This document shows positions 27,638 through 36,587 of a stretch of DNA of 64,000 nt, piece after piece. Source of the stretch: Janthinobacterium lividum (GTDB lineage Bacteria; Pseudomonadota; Gammaproteobacteria; Burkholderiales; Burkholderiaceae_D); assembly GCF_023509035.1 (NCBI RefSeq), contig NZ_CP075583.1:4216001-4280000 (forward strand), in the 5' to 3' direction. How positions within the stretch are numbered: the first letter of the stretch is position 1; every line of letters starts with the position of its first letter. The position numbers and the translations under genes were made by a program. The notes under the pieces were generated by a model. The model was not told the origin of the DNA. It made no database searches and was given only the letters and a program-made list of their open reading frames with translations.

Positions 27638-28890
27638 ACGAGCACCTCGGCCGGCAGCGGATGGCCAAGAAAGGCCGTCGGGCTGGCCGTCAAGCCATAC
27701 GCGCCCGACTGGAACACCGCCACCAGGTCGCCCTCCTCGGCACGCGCCATCTCCATCTGATCGGCCAGCAAGTCCAGCGGCGTGCACAACGGCCCCACGA
27801 CGGACGCCACCTCGCGCGCGCCGCCTTGCAGGCGGTTGCCGATGGCGACCGGGTAATTCTTGCGGATCAGCTGGCCGAAATTGCCCGAGGCCGCCAAGTG
27901 ATGGTGCAAGCCGCCATCCGTCACTAGAAATACTTGCCCATGCGACACCTTGCGTTCGAGCACCTTGCACACATACACGCCCGCCTCGGCCACCAGATAG
28001 CGGCCCAGTTCCAGGTTCAGGCGCGCGCCGGGCGCCGCTTGGGCCAGGATGGCGAGCTGCCGCTGCAAGCCTTCCGCTACGGGCGCCAAGTCGAGTGCCT
28101 GGTCGCCAGGAAAATACGGCACACCAAAGCCGCCGCCGATATTCAAGGTGCGCATGGGCGACGGCGCGCTGTCGGCCAATTGAAGGGCCAGCTGCACGCT
28201 GAGCGCCTGCGCTTCGGCCAGGGCCGTCGCCGACAGGCTTTGCGAGCCCGCATACAGGTGAAAACCGTGAAAATCCAGCCCCAGCTGGCCGATGCGGCCC
28301 AGCAGCGCCGGCACCAGGGCCGCATCGACGCCAAACGGCTGCGCGCCGCCGCCCATGCGCATTCCCGTGCGGCGCAAGGCGAAATCGGGATTCACGCGCA
28401 CGGCCACTCTGGCCATCACGCCCAGCCGTTCACTGGCCAGCGCCAACCGTTCCAGCTGGGCGCCGGATTCCACGTTGACCAGCACGCCAGCGGCCACGGC
28501 CCGCGCCAGTTCGCCATCGCTCTTGCCCGGCCCCGCAAAACTGATGCGTTCCGGCGCCATGGGCGTATCGAGTGCGGTGGCCAGTTCGCCGCCCGACGCC
28601 ACGTCGATGCCATCGACCAGGCCCGCCAGCCACTGCACCACGGCCGGCATCGGGTTGGCCTTCATGGCGTAATGCACGTGCACGCCAGCGGGCAAGGCGG
28701 CGCGCAGTTCGGCCATGCGGCGCGTGATGTGCGCCCGTTCATACGCGTAAAATGGCGTGCTGCCCACCCTCTGCGCCAGTTGGCGCAAGGGCACGCCGCC
28801 AACTTGCAGCATGTCGTTTTCCACGACGAACTGGCGTAGAGGTGGGTGCGACGGCAATTCCGTGCTGTTCGAGCGGATCAAGTCCTTCAT
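27634..28890 (-). CDS. Exosortase-A-associated PLP-dependent decarboxylase (TIGR03099-like)
   Basis: A 418-residue fold-type III PLP enzyme of the diaminopimelate/ornithine decarboxylase family. The PLP lysine is Lys77 in HYAMKANPMP. The phosphate-binding glycine loop is TLNIGGGFGVPYFPGD and the C-terminal Cys/Tyr region is VVGPLCTPLD and FQSGAYG. It would decarboxylate an amino acid to an amine used in polysaccharide or acyl-ACP chemistry. ATG 28890 overlaps the ligase stop; its own stop overlaps the amidotransferase start, so all three are translationally coupled. Confidence 0.9.
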   Translation of the reverse strand: MKDLIRSNSTELPSHPPLRQFVVENDMLQVGGVPLRQLAQRVGSTPFYAYERAHITRRMAELRAALPAGVHVHYAMKANPMPAVVQWLAGLVDGIDVASGGELATALDTPMAPERISFAGPGKSDGELARAVAAGVLVNVESGAQLERLALASERLGVMARVAVRVNPDFALRRTGMRMGGGAQPFGVDAALVPALLGRIGQLGLDFHGFHLYAGSQSLSATALAEAQALSVQLALQLADSAPSPMRTLNIGGGFGVPYFPGDQALDLAPVAEGLQRQLAILAQAAPGARLNLELGRYLVAEAGVYVCKVLERKVSHGQVFLVTDGGLHHHLAASGNFGQLIRKNYPVAIGNRLQGGAREVASVVGPLCTPLDLLADQMEMARAEEGDLVAVFQSGAYGLTASPTAFLGHPLPAEVLV

Positions 28891-30485
28891 GCCGCATCTC
28901 CTGATTTGACCGCATACGCGCGCGCCAGTTCCCTGGCCAGCAAGGGACGGTCGATCTTGCCGTTCGGATTGCGCGGCAGCACGCCGTCGCGGATCTCCAC
29001 CCACTGCGGCACCATATAGCTGGGCAGGCGCGCGCGGCAGGCGGCCAGCACGCTGTCGCGCACTAATTCCACGCCAGGCGCAGGCGTGACGAGCAAGGCA
29101 ATGGCCTGGCCCAGCACGGCATGAGGCAGGCCCAGCGCGGCGGCCTCGCCCACCAGCCCGCTCGCATACGCGACTTCCTCCACCTCGGCCGGGCTGACCC
29201 GGTAGCCGGACGTCTTGATCATGTCATCGCTGCGCCCCACGAAATACAGATAGCCGTCCGCATCGCGGCGCACCGTGTCGCCCGACCAGACGGCCAGTTC
29301 CGGCAGCACCAGGCCGCTTGCCTGCGGCGGCAGTGGCTTGAAGCGCTCGGCCGTGCGCGCCGCATCGTTCCAGTAACCGAGCGCCACGAGCGCGCCACGG
29401 TGCACCAGCTCGCCCGGCTCATCGGCGTCACACATGCTGCCGTCCGGACGCAGCACCAGCACTTCCGCGTTGGGGATCGCCTGCCCGATGGAATCCGGGC
29501 GCCGTTCCAGCTGTTCCGGCGCCAGATAGGTGGAGCGGAACGCTTCCGTCAAGCCATACATCAGATAAACCTGCGTGCGCGGCAGCAACTGGCGCAGCCG
29601 GTCGAGGGTGGCTCGCTGCATCACGCCGCCCGAATTGGTGATGTAGCGCAAAGGCGTGGACAAGGGCCAACTCAGCTGCGAAAGCTGCACCCACAGCGGC
29701 GGCACGGCGGCCAGGCCCGTGATGGCTTCCTGCTCGACGGCTTCGACGATATCGCGCAGCAGCAGATAATTCATCAGCACGGCGCAGGCGCCGCTGGCAA
29801 ACGCCGTCGTCAGCTGGCTCAAGCCATAATCAAAGCTGAGCGGCAAGACGCACAGAATCCGGTCTTGCGGCGTGTTGCGCAGGTAGCCCGACACGCTGAG
29901 CGCGCCCGCCAGCATGTTCCTGTGCGACAGCACCACGCCTTTCGGCCGCCCCGTGCTGCCCGGAGGTATACAAGATGGCAGCCATGTCCGTGTCGATCGC
30001 CGCGTGCCACAGGGGTGCGGGCGCGCCAGCGGCGGGCATGGCGTTCCACGGCAACAAACGCACCTTGCCCAGGCTCGCGTCCACATCCCCTTCGCCCGTC
30101 AGCAGCACCGTCTGCAAGTCCGGGCAGGCGGCCAGCGCGGGGCCCAGTTGCGCCAGGCGCTCGCGCGACGTAACGAGGATGGCCACGTTGCAATCGGCCA
30201 GGATGTACGCCACCTGGTCCGGCCTGAGCAGCGGATTGACGGGCACGAACACGCCGCCGGCGGCCGCAGCACCAAACATGGCACTGACGTTTTCCGGGCG
30301 TTTTTCCAGGTACACGGCCACGCGCGCGCCACGCTGCAAGCCCAGGGTCAGCAAGGTGCTGGCTGCCTCGCACACGGACTGCGCCAGCGCGCAATAGCTC
30401 AACTGTTCGCCCTGCCATGACAAGGCAGGCGCCTGGGGGCGCGCTGTGCCGTTTCAAAGATCAGATCGTGTATCAGTGTCGCCAT
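28887..30485 (-). CDS. Exosortase-A-associated acyl-CoA ligase (AMP-forming; TIGR03098-like), two frameshifts
   Basis: AMP-forming acyl ligase of about 532 residues when repaired. The P-loop TSGSTGRPKGVVLSHRNM is split by an extra base at the CCC run 29959-29961. The N-terminus (MATLIHDLIFETAQRAP joined to QAPALSWQGEQLSYCALAQ) is split by a missing base in GGGGG at 30435-30439. Other core motifs are intact: VYLMYGLTEAFRSTY, SGDTVRRDADGYLYFVGRSD, and PRNPNGKIDRP with the catalytic Lys. It would activate a carboxylic acid for transfer to the acyl carrier protein encoded at 31416. First gene of the minus-strand operon; divergent from the GNAT gene. Confidence 0.87.
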
Positions 30486-30555
30486 CGTTTCGTCCCCGGG
30501 TTGCCATGATTGCCATGCATTCCCCCTATGATTCAGACAAACGGCAACAGCGGTC

Positions 30556-30569
30556 TTGATTTTGATCAA
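30556..30569. promoter_or_regulatory. Perfect FNR/Anr-type box
   Basis: TTGAT-TTTG-ATCAA matches the FNR/Anr consensus TTGAT-N4-ATCAA with no mismatch. It lies in the 145-base divergent space between the ligase start (30485, minus) and the GNAT start (30631 or 30673, plus), 62 bases from the nearer plus-strand start and 71 from the minus-strand start. It could serve either operon; no clear -10 at the ideal distance was found. Confidence 0.55.
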
Positions 30570-30630
30570 TTAACAGTTTCAGCAACACAGCTTGAGCCGG
30601 CGCAAGACCGCCGCTGGCCGCTGCGCTCTA

Positions 30631-31437
30631 ATGGACAGCGTTGGCTGCAAAGCCGCCCCATCCTTGACCGCCATGGCCAGCTTCGCCCATTTCATCCATT
30701 TCCCCCGCCTGCACCGGCTTGCCGCCAGCCTTCGCCAGCTGGGCTGGCGCGACAGCGCCTGGCTGGCCCTGGCGCGGCTGCTGGCGATGGTGCCGGGCGG
30801 GCGCTGCGCGCTGCACCGCTATCAATTCGTGGCGCAAGCCGTGGCGCCCGGTTCGCTGTGCCGCGGGCGCGGCCAGTCGATTGCCGTCACACCCTGCCTG
30901 GCGGAGGCGGACTTGCCGCCCGGTCCCGAGCGCCGGCCCGGCGCGCTGCGCGAACGCTACCGGCAAGGCGCGCAATGCCTGGTGGCGCGGAACAAGTCAG
31001 GCATGCTTGGCTGGATCTGGCTGCTGCGCCATGGCTGCCAGGAAGACGAGGTGCGCGCCCGCTATGCGCTGGCGTCGAAGCAATCGTCGTGGGACCTGGA
31101 CGTGTGGGTGCATCCCGACCAGCGCGGCGGCCTGGTCTTCGCCCGCCTGTGGGAAGAAGCCAACGCTGTACTCTATGCGCAGGGCGTGCGCTGGTCGTGC
31201 AGCCGCATCTCGCGCTTCAACCGCGCATCGCTGGGCGCCCATGCGCGCCTTGGCACGCACGCGCTGGGCACGGCCACTTTTATTCGCTGCGGGCGCTGGC
31301 AATGGATGGCCGCCAGCCTGCCGCCCTATCTGCACCTGTCGCGCCGCCCGGACGATATCGCCTGCCTGGCCTTCGATACCAGCCGCCTGCCCCACTACCC
31401 TTCCCTGGAGCTGACATGCCGCATCTTGAAGCAGTAA
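30631..31437 (+). CDS. GNAT-fold N-acetyltransferase-like protein, exosortase-A associated
   Basis: A 268-residue protein (254 if it starts at ATG 30673, MASFAHFIHFPRLHRLAASL). The middle holds a GNAT-like core: LVARNKSGMLGWIWLL, then DLDVWVHPDQRGGLVFARLWEEAN and a C-terminal strand ending in NRASLGAHARLG. Similar proteins accompany the exosortase-A ligase and ACP genes. Role inferred: acylation of an amine, perhaps using the ACP-bound acyl group as donor. Neither start has a strong ribosome site. The 3' end overlaps the ACP gene by 22 bases, which is tight coupling. Confidence 0.7.
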   Translation: MDSVGCKAAPSLTAMASFAHFIHFPRLHRLAASLRQLGWRDSAWLALARLLAMVPGGRCALHRYQFVAQAVAPGSLCRGRGQSIAVTPCLAEADLPPGPERRPGALRERYRQGAQCLVARNKSGMLGWIWLLRHGCQEDEVRARYALASKQSSWDLDVWVHPDQRGGLVFARLWEEANAVLYAQGVRWSCSRISRFNRASLGAHARLGTHALGTATFIRCGRWQWMAASLPPYLHLSRRPDDIACLAFDTSRLPHYPSLELTCRILKQ

Positions 31438-31661
31438 AACACATCCTCGACGCCACGCTGGGCTTGAACGGCCGCGTGCTGGAAGCCCACACGCCGCTGC
31501 TGGGCAGCGTGCCTGAACTCGACTCGATGGCCGTGATCGGCGTGATCGCCGCGCTGGAAGACCATTTCGGCATCTTTGTCGCCGACGACGACATCCATGC
31601 GCGCCACTTCGCCACCGTGGGCACCCTGCACGATTTCGTGTTTGCAAAGCTGCGACCATGA
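31416..31661 (+). CDS. Acyl carrier protein
   Basis: An 81-residue acyl carrier protein: the phosphopantetheine Ser is Ser37 in PELDSMAVIGVIAALEDHFG. Acidic helices and length are typical. It is embedded between the GNAT gene (22-base overlap) and a hydrolase gene (ATGA overlap), and diverges from the AMP-forming ligase that likely loads it. It is a dedicated carrier for the exosortase-A module rather than the fatty acid synthesis ACP, judged by context. Confidence 0.9.
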   Translation: MPHLEAVKHILDATLGLNGRVLEAHTPLLGSVPELDSMAVIGVIAALEDHFGIFVADDDIHARHFATVGTLHDFVFAKLRP

Positions 31662-32515
31662 ACTGCGCCTCCCTCGACGCCTTGCCGCTGCTGCCCTTCT
31701 TCCTGCCCGCCAGCGGCGGCCAGCGCTACTGCCTGCTGCACCTGCCGCCGCCGGGCCGCAGCGCGCGCGGCGGCATCCTCTACGTGCATCCGTTCGCGGA
31801 AGAACTGAATAAAAGCCGCCACGTGGCCGCCGCACAGGCACGCGCCTTTGCCGCAGCCGGCTACAGCGTGCTGCAGATCGACCTGTTTGGCTGCGGCGAC
31901 AGCAGCGGCGACTTCAGCGAGGCGCGCTGGGACATCTGGCACAACGACCTGCACCTGGCTTGCGCGTGGCTGGCGCAGCGGGTCGATGGCCCGCTGACCA
32001 TGTGGGGCTTACGCCTGGGCGCCCTGCTGGCCCTGGATTTCGCCAACCGCGCGCCGCTGCCCCTGGCACGTTTGCTGCTGTGGCAACCGGAACTCGATGG
32101 ACGGCGCAGCATCGACCGCTTCCTGCGCCTGCGCCTGGCAACAAGCATGCTGGCCGGCGGCACGCAGGAAGCCCCCGGCCAGGCGCGCGCCGCACTGGCG
32201 CAGGGTGCAGCTGTGGAGGTGGCCGGCTACCGGCTGGCGCCCGAGCTGGCGCAGGCCATCGAGGGCGTCAGCGGCTCCGCGCTGCTGCCGGCGGTGCCCG
32301 TCTACTGGCTCGATTACCAGGGGCCGGAACAGGCAGCCGCACCCTTGCCGCCACTGGCGCGGCAATGGCGTGAACACGGCGCCCCTGTGCACGTGGCCAG
32401 CTTTGGCGATGGCCCGTTCTGGCATAGCGGCGAGCTGCTCGAGTGTCCGCAACTGCTGGACGCCACGCGTGCCCTGTGTCGCGACTGGCTCGATGAGGAA
32501 AGGACGTCGCCATGA
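31658..32515 (+). CDS. Exosortase-A-associated alpha/beta hydrolase 2 (TIGR03101-like)
   Basis: A 285-residue alpha/beta-hydrolase-fold protein. YVHPFAEELNKSRHVAAAQA and LQIDLFGCGDSSGDF are the early strands. The nucleophile-elbow position reads WGLRLGALLA, so an Arg (Arg119) occupies the place of the usual Ser in G-x-S-x-G. It may therefore bind rather than cleave, or use another residue. ATGA overlaps on both sides place it in the GNAT-ACP operon. It may trim or transfer the acyl group carried by the ACP (inference). Confidence 0.82.
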   Translation: MNCASLDALPLLPFFLPASGGQRYCLLHLPPPGRSARGGILYVHPFAEELNKSRHVAAAQARAFAAAGYSVLQIDLFGCGDSSGDFSEARWDIWHNDLHLACAWLAQRVDGPLTMWGLRLGALLALDFANRAPLPLARLLLWQPELDGRRSIDRFLRLRLATSMLAGGTQEAPGQARAALAQGAAVEVAGYRLAPELAQAIEGVSGSALLPAVPVYWLDYQGPEQAAAPLPPLARQWREHGAPVHVASFGDGPFWHSGELLECPQLLDATRALCRDWLDEERTSP

Positions 32516-33405
32516 AGCGCGACAACAGTCAGCAGCACCTCGCGGCGCCCGCCGTGCGCGAACTGGCCCTGCGCTTTCGCAGTGCAGCTGAAGACGATGA
32601 GTCGCAGGCGCGCATGGTCGGCATCCTCAGCCTGCCCGACGCACCAAGCCCGCGCGGCGTCTTGATCATCACGGGCGGGCCGCAGTACAGGGTGGGCAGC
32701 CACCGGCAGTTCGTCCTGCTGGCTCGCGCCCTGGCCGCGCGCGGCTTGCCCGTGCTGCGTTTCGACTTGCGCGGCATGGGTGACAGCGAGGGCAGCGCGC
32801 GCGATTACCGCGCCGCCGGTCCCGACATCGCCGGCGCGCTGGCGCAATTCTTCGACGCCGTGCCAGCGCTGCGCGAAGTGGCGCTGTGGGGCTTGTGCGA
32901 CGGCGCCACGGCGGCCGCCTGCCATGCGCCAAACGACGCGCGCATCGGCGCGCTGGTCCTGCTCAACCCGTGGGTGCGCAGCAGCGCCGGCCTGGCGCGC
33001 GCCACCTTGCGCCATTATTATCTGCCACGCCTGCTGCAAGGTGGTTTCTGGCGCAAGCTGGCAAGCGGCGGACTGCAGCTGGGCGCCAGCCTGGCCTCGC
33101 TGCGGCAGGTGGCGGCCGCCACGCAGGTGCAGGCGCAGGCAACGCAGGACGGCGACGCGCCCGCGCCGGCCCTGCTGCGGGCGCTGACGCAATTCCAGGG
33201 CAAGGTCTTGCTGGTCCTCAGCGGCGACGACCTGGGCGCGCGCGAGTGGCAAGCCCTGCTCGATGGCGATCCTGCCTGGCGCACCGTGACCGCCCGCGCG
33301 CAATGGACGCAGGCGCAGGTCGACGGCGCCAACCACACCTTCGCCAGCGCCGCCTGGCGCGCCGAAGTCGAACAGCTGTGCGCACGGTGGCTGCAGTCAT
33401 GGTAG
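32512..33405 (+). CDS. Exosortase-A-associated alpha/beta hydrolase 1 (TIGR03100-like)
   Basis: A 297-residue alpha/beta hydrolase. The nucleophile elbow is WGLCDGATAAA with Cys129 in the nucleophile position (as in dienelactone-hydrolase-like enzymes). SGDDLGARE provides the acid and GANHTFAS the His, so a full Cys-Asp-His triad can be drawn. IITGGPQYRVGSHRQFVLLA is the oxyanion region. Overlaps hydrolase 2 by ATGA at its start, and its own end overlaps the next glycosyltransferase start by seven bases. It may hydrolyse an acyl ester or thioester intermediate of the module. Confidence 0.85.
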   Translation: MKRDNSQQHLAAPAVRELALRFRSAAEDDESQARMVGILSLPDAPSPRGVLIITGGPQYRVGSHRQFVLLARALAARGLPVLRFDLRGMGDSEGSARDYRAAGPDIAGALAQFFDAVPALREVALWGLCDGATAAACHAPNDARIGALVLLNPWVRSSAGLARATLRHYYLPRLLQGGFWRKLASGGLQLGASLASLRQVAAATQVQAQATQDGDAPAPALLRALTQFQGKVLLVLSGDDLGAREWQALLDGDPAWRTVTARAQWTQAQVDGANHTFASAAWRAEVEQLCARWLQSW

Positions 33406-34702
33406 CGTTCACGCCGAACGCGGCCCGACCGAACGCGGCCCGACCAAAACGGGTGTTGATGATCGCCTACCATTTTCCGCCGCTGCAGGGGGCAGCGGCA
33501 TCCTGCGCACCCTGGGCTTTGCGCGCCATTTGCCCGACTGCGGCTGGCAGCCGCTCGTGCTCAGCCCCAGCGCCCTCGCGTATGCGCAGCGGGGCGACTC
33601 GCAGCTGGCGCAGATCGGCGCGCAAGCCACCGTGCGGCGCACCCTGGCGCTGGACGCGGCGCGCCACCTGGCCATCGCCGGGCGCTATCCGCGCTGCCTG
33701 GCGCTGCCCGACCGCTGGAGTTCCTGGTGGCTGAGCGCCGTGCCGGCCGGCCTGCGCATGATCCGCGAGTATCGCCCCGACGCCCTCTGGTCGACGTACC
33801 CGATCGCCACGGCGCACCTGATCGCGATGACCTTGCAAAAACTCAGCGGCCTGCCGTGGATCGCCGACCAGCGCGACCCCATGCTGGACGACAGCGATCC
33901 GCTGGCGCCGTATCCGCCCGAAGCGCGTTTGCAGCGCATGCATGCCTGGATCGAACAGCGCATAGCGGCGCGCAGCGCGGCCATCGTCTGCACCACGCCG
34001 GGCGCCATCGCGGCGCACCAGCGGCGCCTGGCGCAGCTGCCGCGCGAGCATTTCCGCCTGATCGAGAATGGCCATGACGATGACGGGGGCGCCGCGCCGC
34101 TGGACGGACCGCGCGGCCACCGCAGCCGCTTTCTGCTGCTGCACAGCGGCGTGATCTACCCGTCCGAGCGCGATCCGCAGCCGCTGTTCGAGGCCCTGGC
34201 CCGGCTGCGCCACGACGGCGTGCTGCATGCGCGCAATTTCCAGCTGGTGCTGCGCGCCACGGGCCACGATGCGTGGCTAGCGGGATTGCTGGCGAAATAC
34301 GGCATTCTGGACCTGGTGAGCCTGGAACCTTTGCAGCCGCACGGCGCGGCGCTGCAGGAAATGCTGGCCGCCGATGGCTTGCTGCTGCTGCAGGCGGCCA
34401 ACTGCAACGCGCAGATTCCCGCCAAGCTGTATGAATACCTGCGCTGCCGCCGGCCCATCCTCGCGCTGACCGACCTGGCGGGCGACAGCGCGGCCAAGCT
34501 GCGCCACTGCGGCATCGACACCATCGGCCAGCTGGCCTCGAGCGGCGACTGCGCGCGCGCGCTGCTGCGCTTCCTGGAACTGGCGCGCCAGGGCCGCGCA
34601 CCGCTGGCCAGCCCCGCCGTCATCGCCCTGCAATCGCGGCAAGCCCGCAGCAACGCCCTGGCCGATTTGCTGGACCAGGTCAGCCACAGGAGCCCACCAT
34701 GA
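33399..34702 (+). CDS. Exosortase-A-associated glycosyltransferase, frameshifted near the 5' end
   Basis: GT-B type glycosyltransferase of about 434 residues once one G is added to the GGGGG run at 33488-33492. That joins RVLMIAYHFPPLQG to GSGILRTLGFARHLPDCGWQ. The rest is intact: LPWIADQRDPMLDDSDP, the VSLEPLQPHGAALQEMLAAD region and the donor-side IPAKLYEYLRCRRPILALTD. The start ATG 33399 overlaps the hydrolase stop. Just after it a 15-base sequence is repeated in tandem, giving NAARPNAARP. It ends in an ATGA overlap with the TPR gene. Confidence 0.83.
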
Positions 34703-35409
34703 AGCATCCCTTGTTTGCCTGCGCCCTCGCCGCCTGCTGCGCCAGCGCCGGCGCCGCCGAGTGCCCGCCCTACGTCAAACACACGCCGGGCGGCGACTAC
34801 ACGAGCGCGGAAGACCGCTCCGGCCTGTCCGTGGTCGAGAAATTCCATTTTTCGCGCGCCGTGGAAACGCTCACGCAAGGCATGACGGGCAGCCTGGGTG
34901 GCGACATCAGCTACACGCTGGAACACTTTCCGAATCACCACCGGGCGCTGGCCTCGATGGCCAAGCTGGGCTTGCGCCTGAAAAGCGCGCAGCCGGCAGG
35001 CGCCCGCTACACGGTCAGTTGCTACTTCGAACGGGCGATCGCCTTCGCGCCGCACGACGTGACGGCGCGCATGGTGTATGGCAATTATTTGCTGGCCACG
35101 GGCCAGGATGCGATGGCGCTGGAACAACTAGATGCGGCCGGCCGCCTGGCGCCCGACCAGGCCACCATCCAGTACAACCTGGGCCTGATGTATGCAAAGA
35201 AAAAAGAATACGAGAAGGCCAGCGCGCACGCGCAAAAAGCCTATGCGCTGGGCTTTCCCCTGCCGGGGCTGAAGAACAAGCTGAAAGCAGCGGGCAAGTG
35301 GCGCGAGCCGCCGCCGGCGCCCGTCGCCGATGCTGTTACTGTTGAAAGGGCGGCCGCCACAGAGGAAGCACCGGCCGTGCCGCCAGTGGAAAAGCCTAGC
35401 GGGGAATGA
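34699..35409 (+). CDS. Secreted TPR-repeat protein
   Basis: A 236-residue protein with a signal peptide (residues 1-19, MKHPLFACALAACCASAGAA) and two or three TPR-like helices between about residues 110 and 200 (ARMVYGNYLLATGQDAMALE, IQYNLGLMYAKKKEYEKASA). The C-terminal 35 residues are Pro/Ala-rich. Last gene of the GNAT-ACP-hydrolase operon, starting in an ATGA overlap. A periplasmic scaffold for polysaccharide assembly is a reasonable guess. Its end overlaps the convergent gene by 14 bases. Confidence 0.75.
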   Translation: MKHPLFACALAACCASAGAAECPPYVKHTPGGDYTSAEDRSGLSVVEKFHFSRAVETLTQGMTGSLGGDISYTLEHFPNHHRALASMAKLGLRLKSAQPAGARYTVSCYFERAIAFAPHDVTARMVYGNYLLATGQDAMALEQLDAAGRLAPDQATIQYNLGLMYAKKKEYEKASAHAQKAYALGFPLPGLKNKLKAAGKWREPPPAPVADAVTVERAAATEEAPAVPPVEKPSGE

Positions 35410-36133
35410 CGGCCGGCCGCTTGGGCACACTCAAATGCCCCGTCGGCGAAGCAGCCAGCGCGGCGGCCAGGTCGCGCCGCGATTGCGCCTTGTCTTCGGC
35501 CTCGCTGATGTGCGCCAGTTCGGCCGGCTGCAGCACAGTGGCGGTGAGCAGCATCACTTCGCCATACGGCGTGGCGAAGGATGGCGGGATGGTGTTTGCC
35601 CCCTCGGCCAGCAGCACGCCCACCTGTTCGTTTTCGTCCTCCAGTCCCTCCGGCGCATGCTGCAAATCCAGCACCATCGAGACGCTGCCGTGGCGCTGCA
35701 CCAGCAAATCGATGGAGCCATGATCGGCCACGTTCTGGCTGACCTGGTAGATCAGGTCGAAGAGCCAGGAATGCGCCACTTCCTGGCCGTCGAAGGCGGA
35801 CAGCGGCGCCTCGATGCACACTTCCAGCAGATGGCCACGCGGGACAAAAACGTCGTCGTCATCCTCGAACGGATCGCTCAAGCCATCGCTGGCGATCAGA
35901 ATGGAGTCGGCACGGCGGATCACGCGCCAGGCCTGGCGCAACGATGGCCAGCGAGGGCCGCCCATGAAGGCAGGATTGACCAGCGGCACCAGCACGTCGG
36001 CGTCCATGACGCCCAGGGTGGCATAAAAAGCGTCGCGCGCGGCGCAGGCCGTGGCCAGCATCTGCGCGCCCGCTTCCTTGCCGACGACGGCGTCGTCAGG
36101 TTGCGGTACTTGGGGGATAGCGTTTTCAGGCAT
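35396..36133 (-). CDS. Hypothetical protein downstream of purT
   Basis: A 245-residue acidic soluble protein. Not recognised with certainty. The C-terminal part (YGEVMLLTATVLQPAELAHI) faintly recalls bacterial suppressor-of-fused (SUFU-like) domains, which occur in toxin-immunity proteins; I did not verify this. ATG 36133 is chosen because it begins the coherent protein. The frame is open upstream into the neighbouring gene, but that is a shadow. It follows the DUF6678-like gene by 16 bases on the same strand. Confidence 0.6.
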   Translation of the reverse strand: MPENAIPQVPQPDDAVVGKEAGAQMLATACAARDAFYATLGVMDADVLVPLVNPAFMGGPRWPSLRQAWRVIRRADSILIASDGLSDPFEDDDDVFVPRGHLLEVCIEAPLSAFDGQEVAHSWLFDLIYQVSQNVADHGSIDLLVQRHGSVSMVLDLQHAPEGLEDENEQVGVLLAEGANTIPPSFATPYGEVMLLTATVLQPAELAHISEAEDKAQSRRDLAAALAASPTGHLSVPKRPAVIPR

Positions 36134-36149
36134 GAGAATACTCTTTGAA

Positions 36150-36587
36150 TTAGTCGGCGGGTGGAAAATCGTGATAGTTGCGAGGCAGATAGCCCCATAT
36201 GCGCGCCACCCGGTCCCGCACTTCGAAATCGAAGCCGATGCGTTCCAGTTCGGGCACGATCCACACGCCGTGGTCGATGATTTTTTTCGGCAGCAGCATG
36301 CCCACGTGTTCTTCCGAGTACAGGCTGATGTCGAACCATTCCACGCCCAGGAAGGGAAACGGCGGGTGGTAATCCCATTCCGTATCCCAGCGCGAGACAT
36401 AGCCGGTGACGGAACCGTAACGGTACGACGGCGCCCAGTCGGGCTGCCCGCGCATGAAGGCCAGCAGTTCGTTCCACTTGCAGTCGTTGGCGGCGCCGGC
36501 CAGGTTGCGCCGCGCGATGTGGCCACGCAGCTTGCGCTTGATCTCGTCGCCGCCGGCGTCGGCCAGCGGCAGGCTGGGGTCCGCCAT
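36150..36587 (-). CDS. DUF6678-like protein
   Basis: A 145-residue soluble protein. The pattern NDCKWNELLAFMRGQPDW, then YVSRWDTEWDYHPPFPFLGV and EWFDISLY matches my memory of the DUF6678 family, which often appears in polymorphic toxin/immunity settings. ATG 36587 overlaps the purT stop by ATGA. Translational coupling to a purine gene is odd for an immunity-like protein and may only reflect insertion behind a convenient promoter. Function unknown. Confidence 0.65.
   Translation of the reverse strand: MADPSLPLADAGGDEIKRKLRGHIARRNLAGAANDCKWNELLAFMRGQPDWAPSYRYGSVTGYVSRWDTEWDYHPPFPFLGVEWFDISLYSEEHVGMLLPKKIIDHGVWIVPELERIGFDFEVRDRVARIWGYLPRNYHDFPPAD

Noticed and set aside
33409..33450. Tandem 15-base repeat near the start of the glycosyltransferase gene
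   Set aside because: Only two copies and in frame (NAARP repeated); minor length polymorphism, not a functional repeat array.
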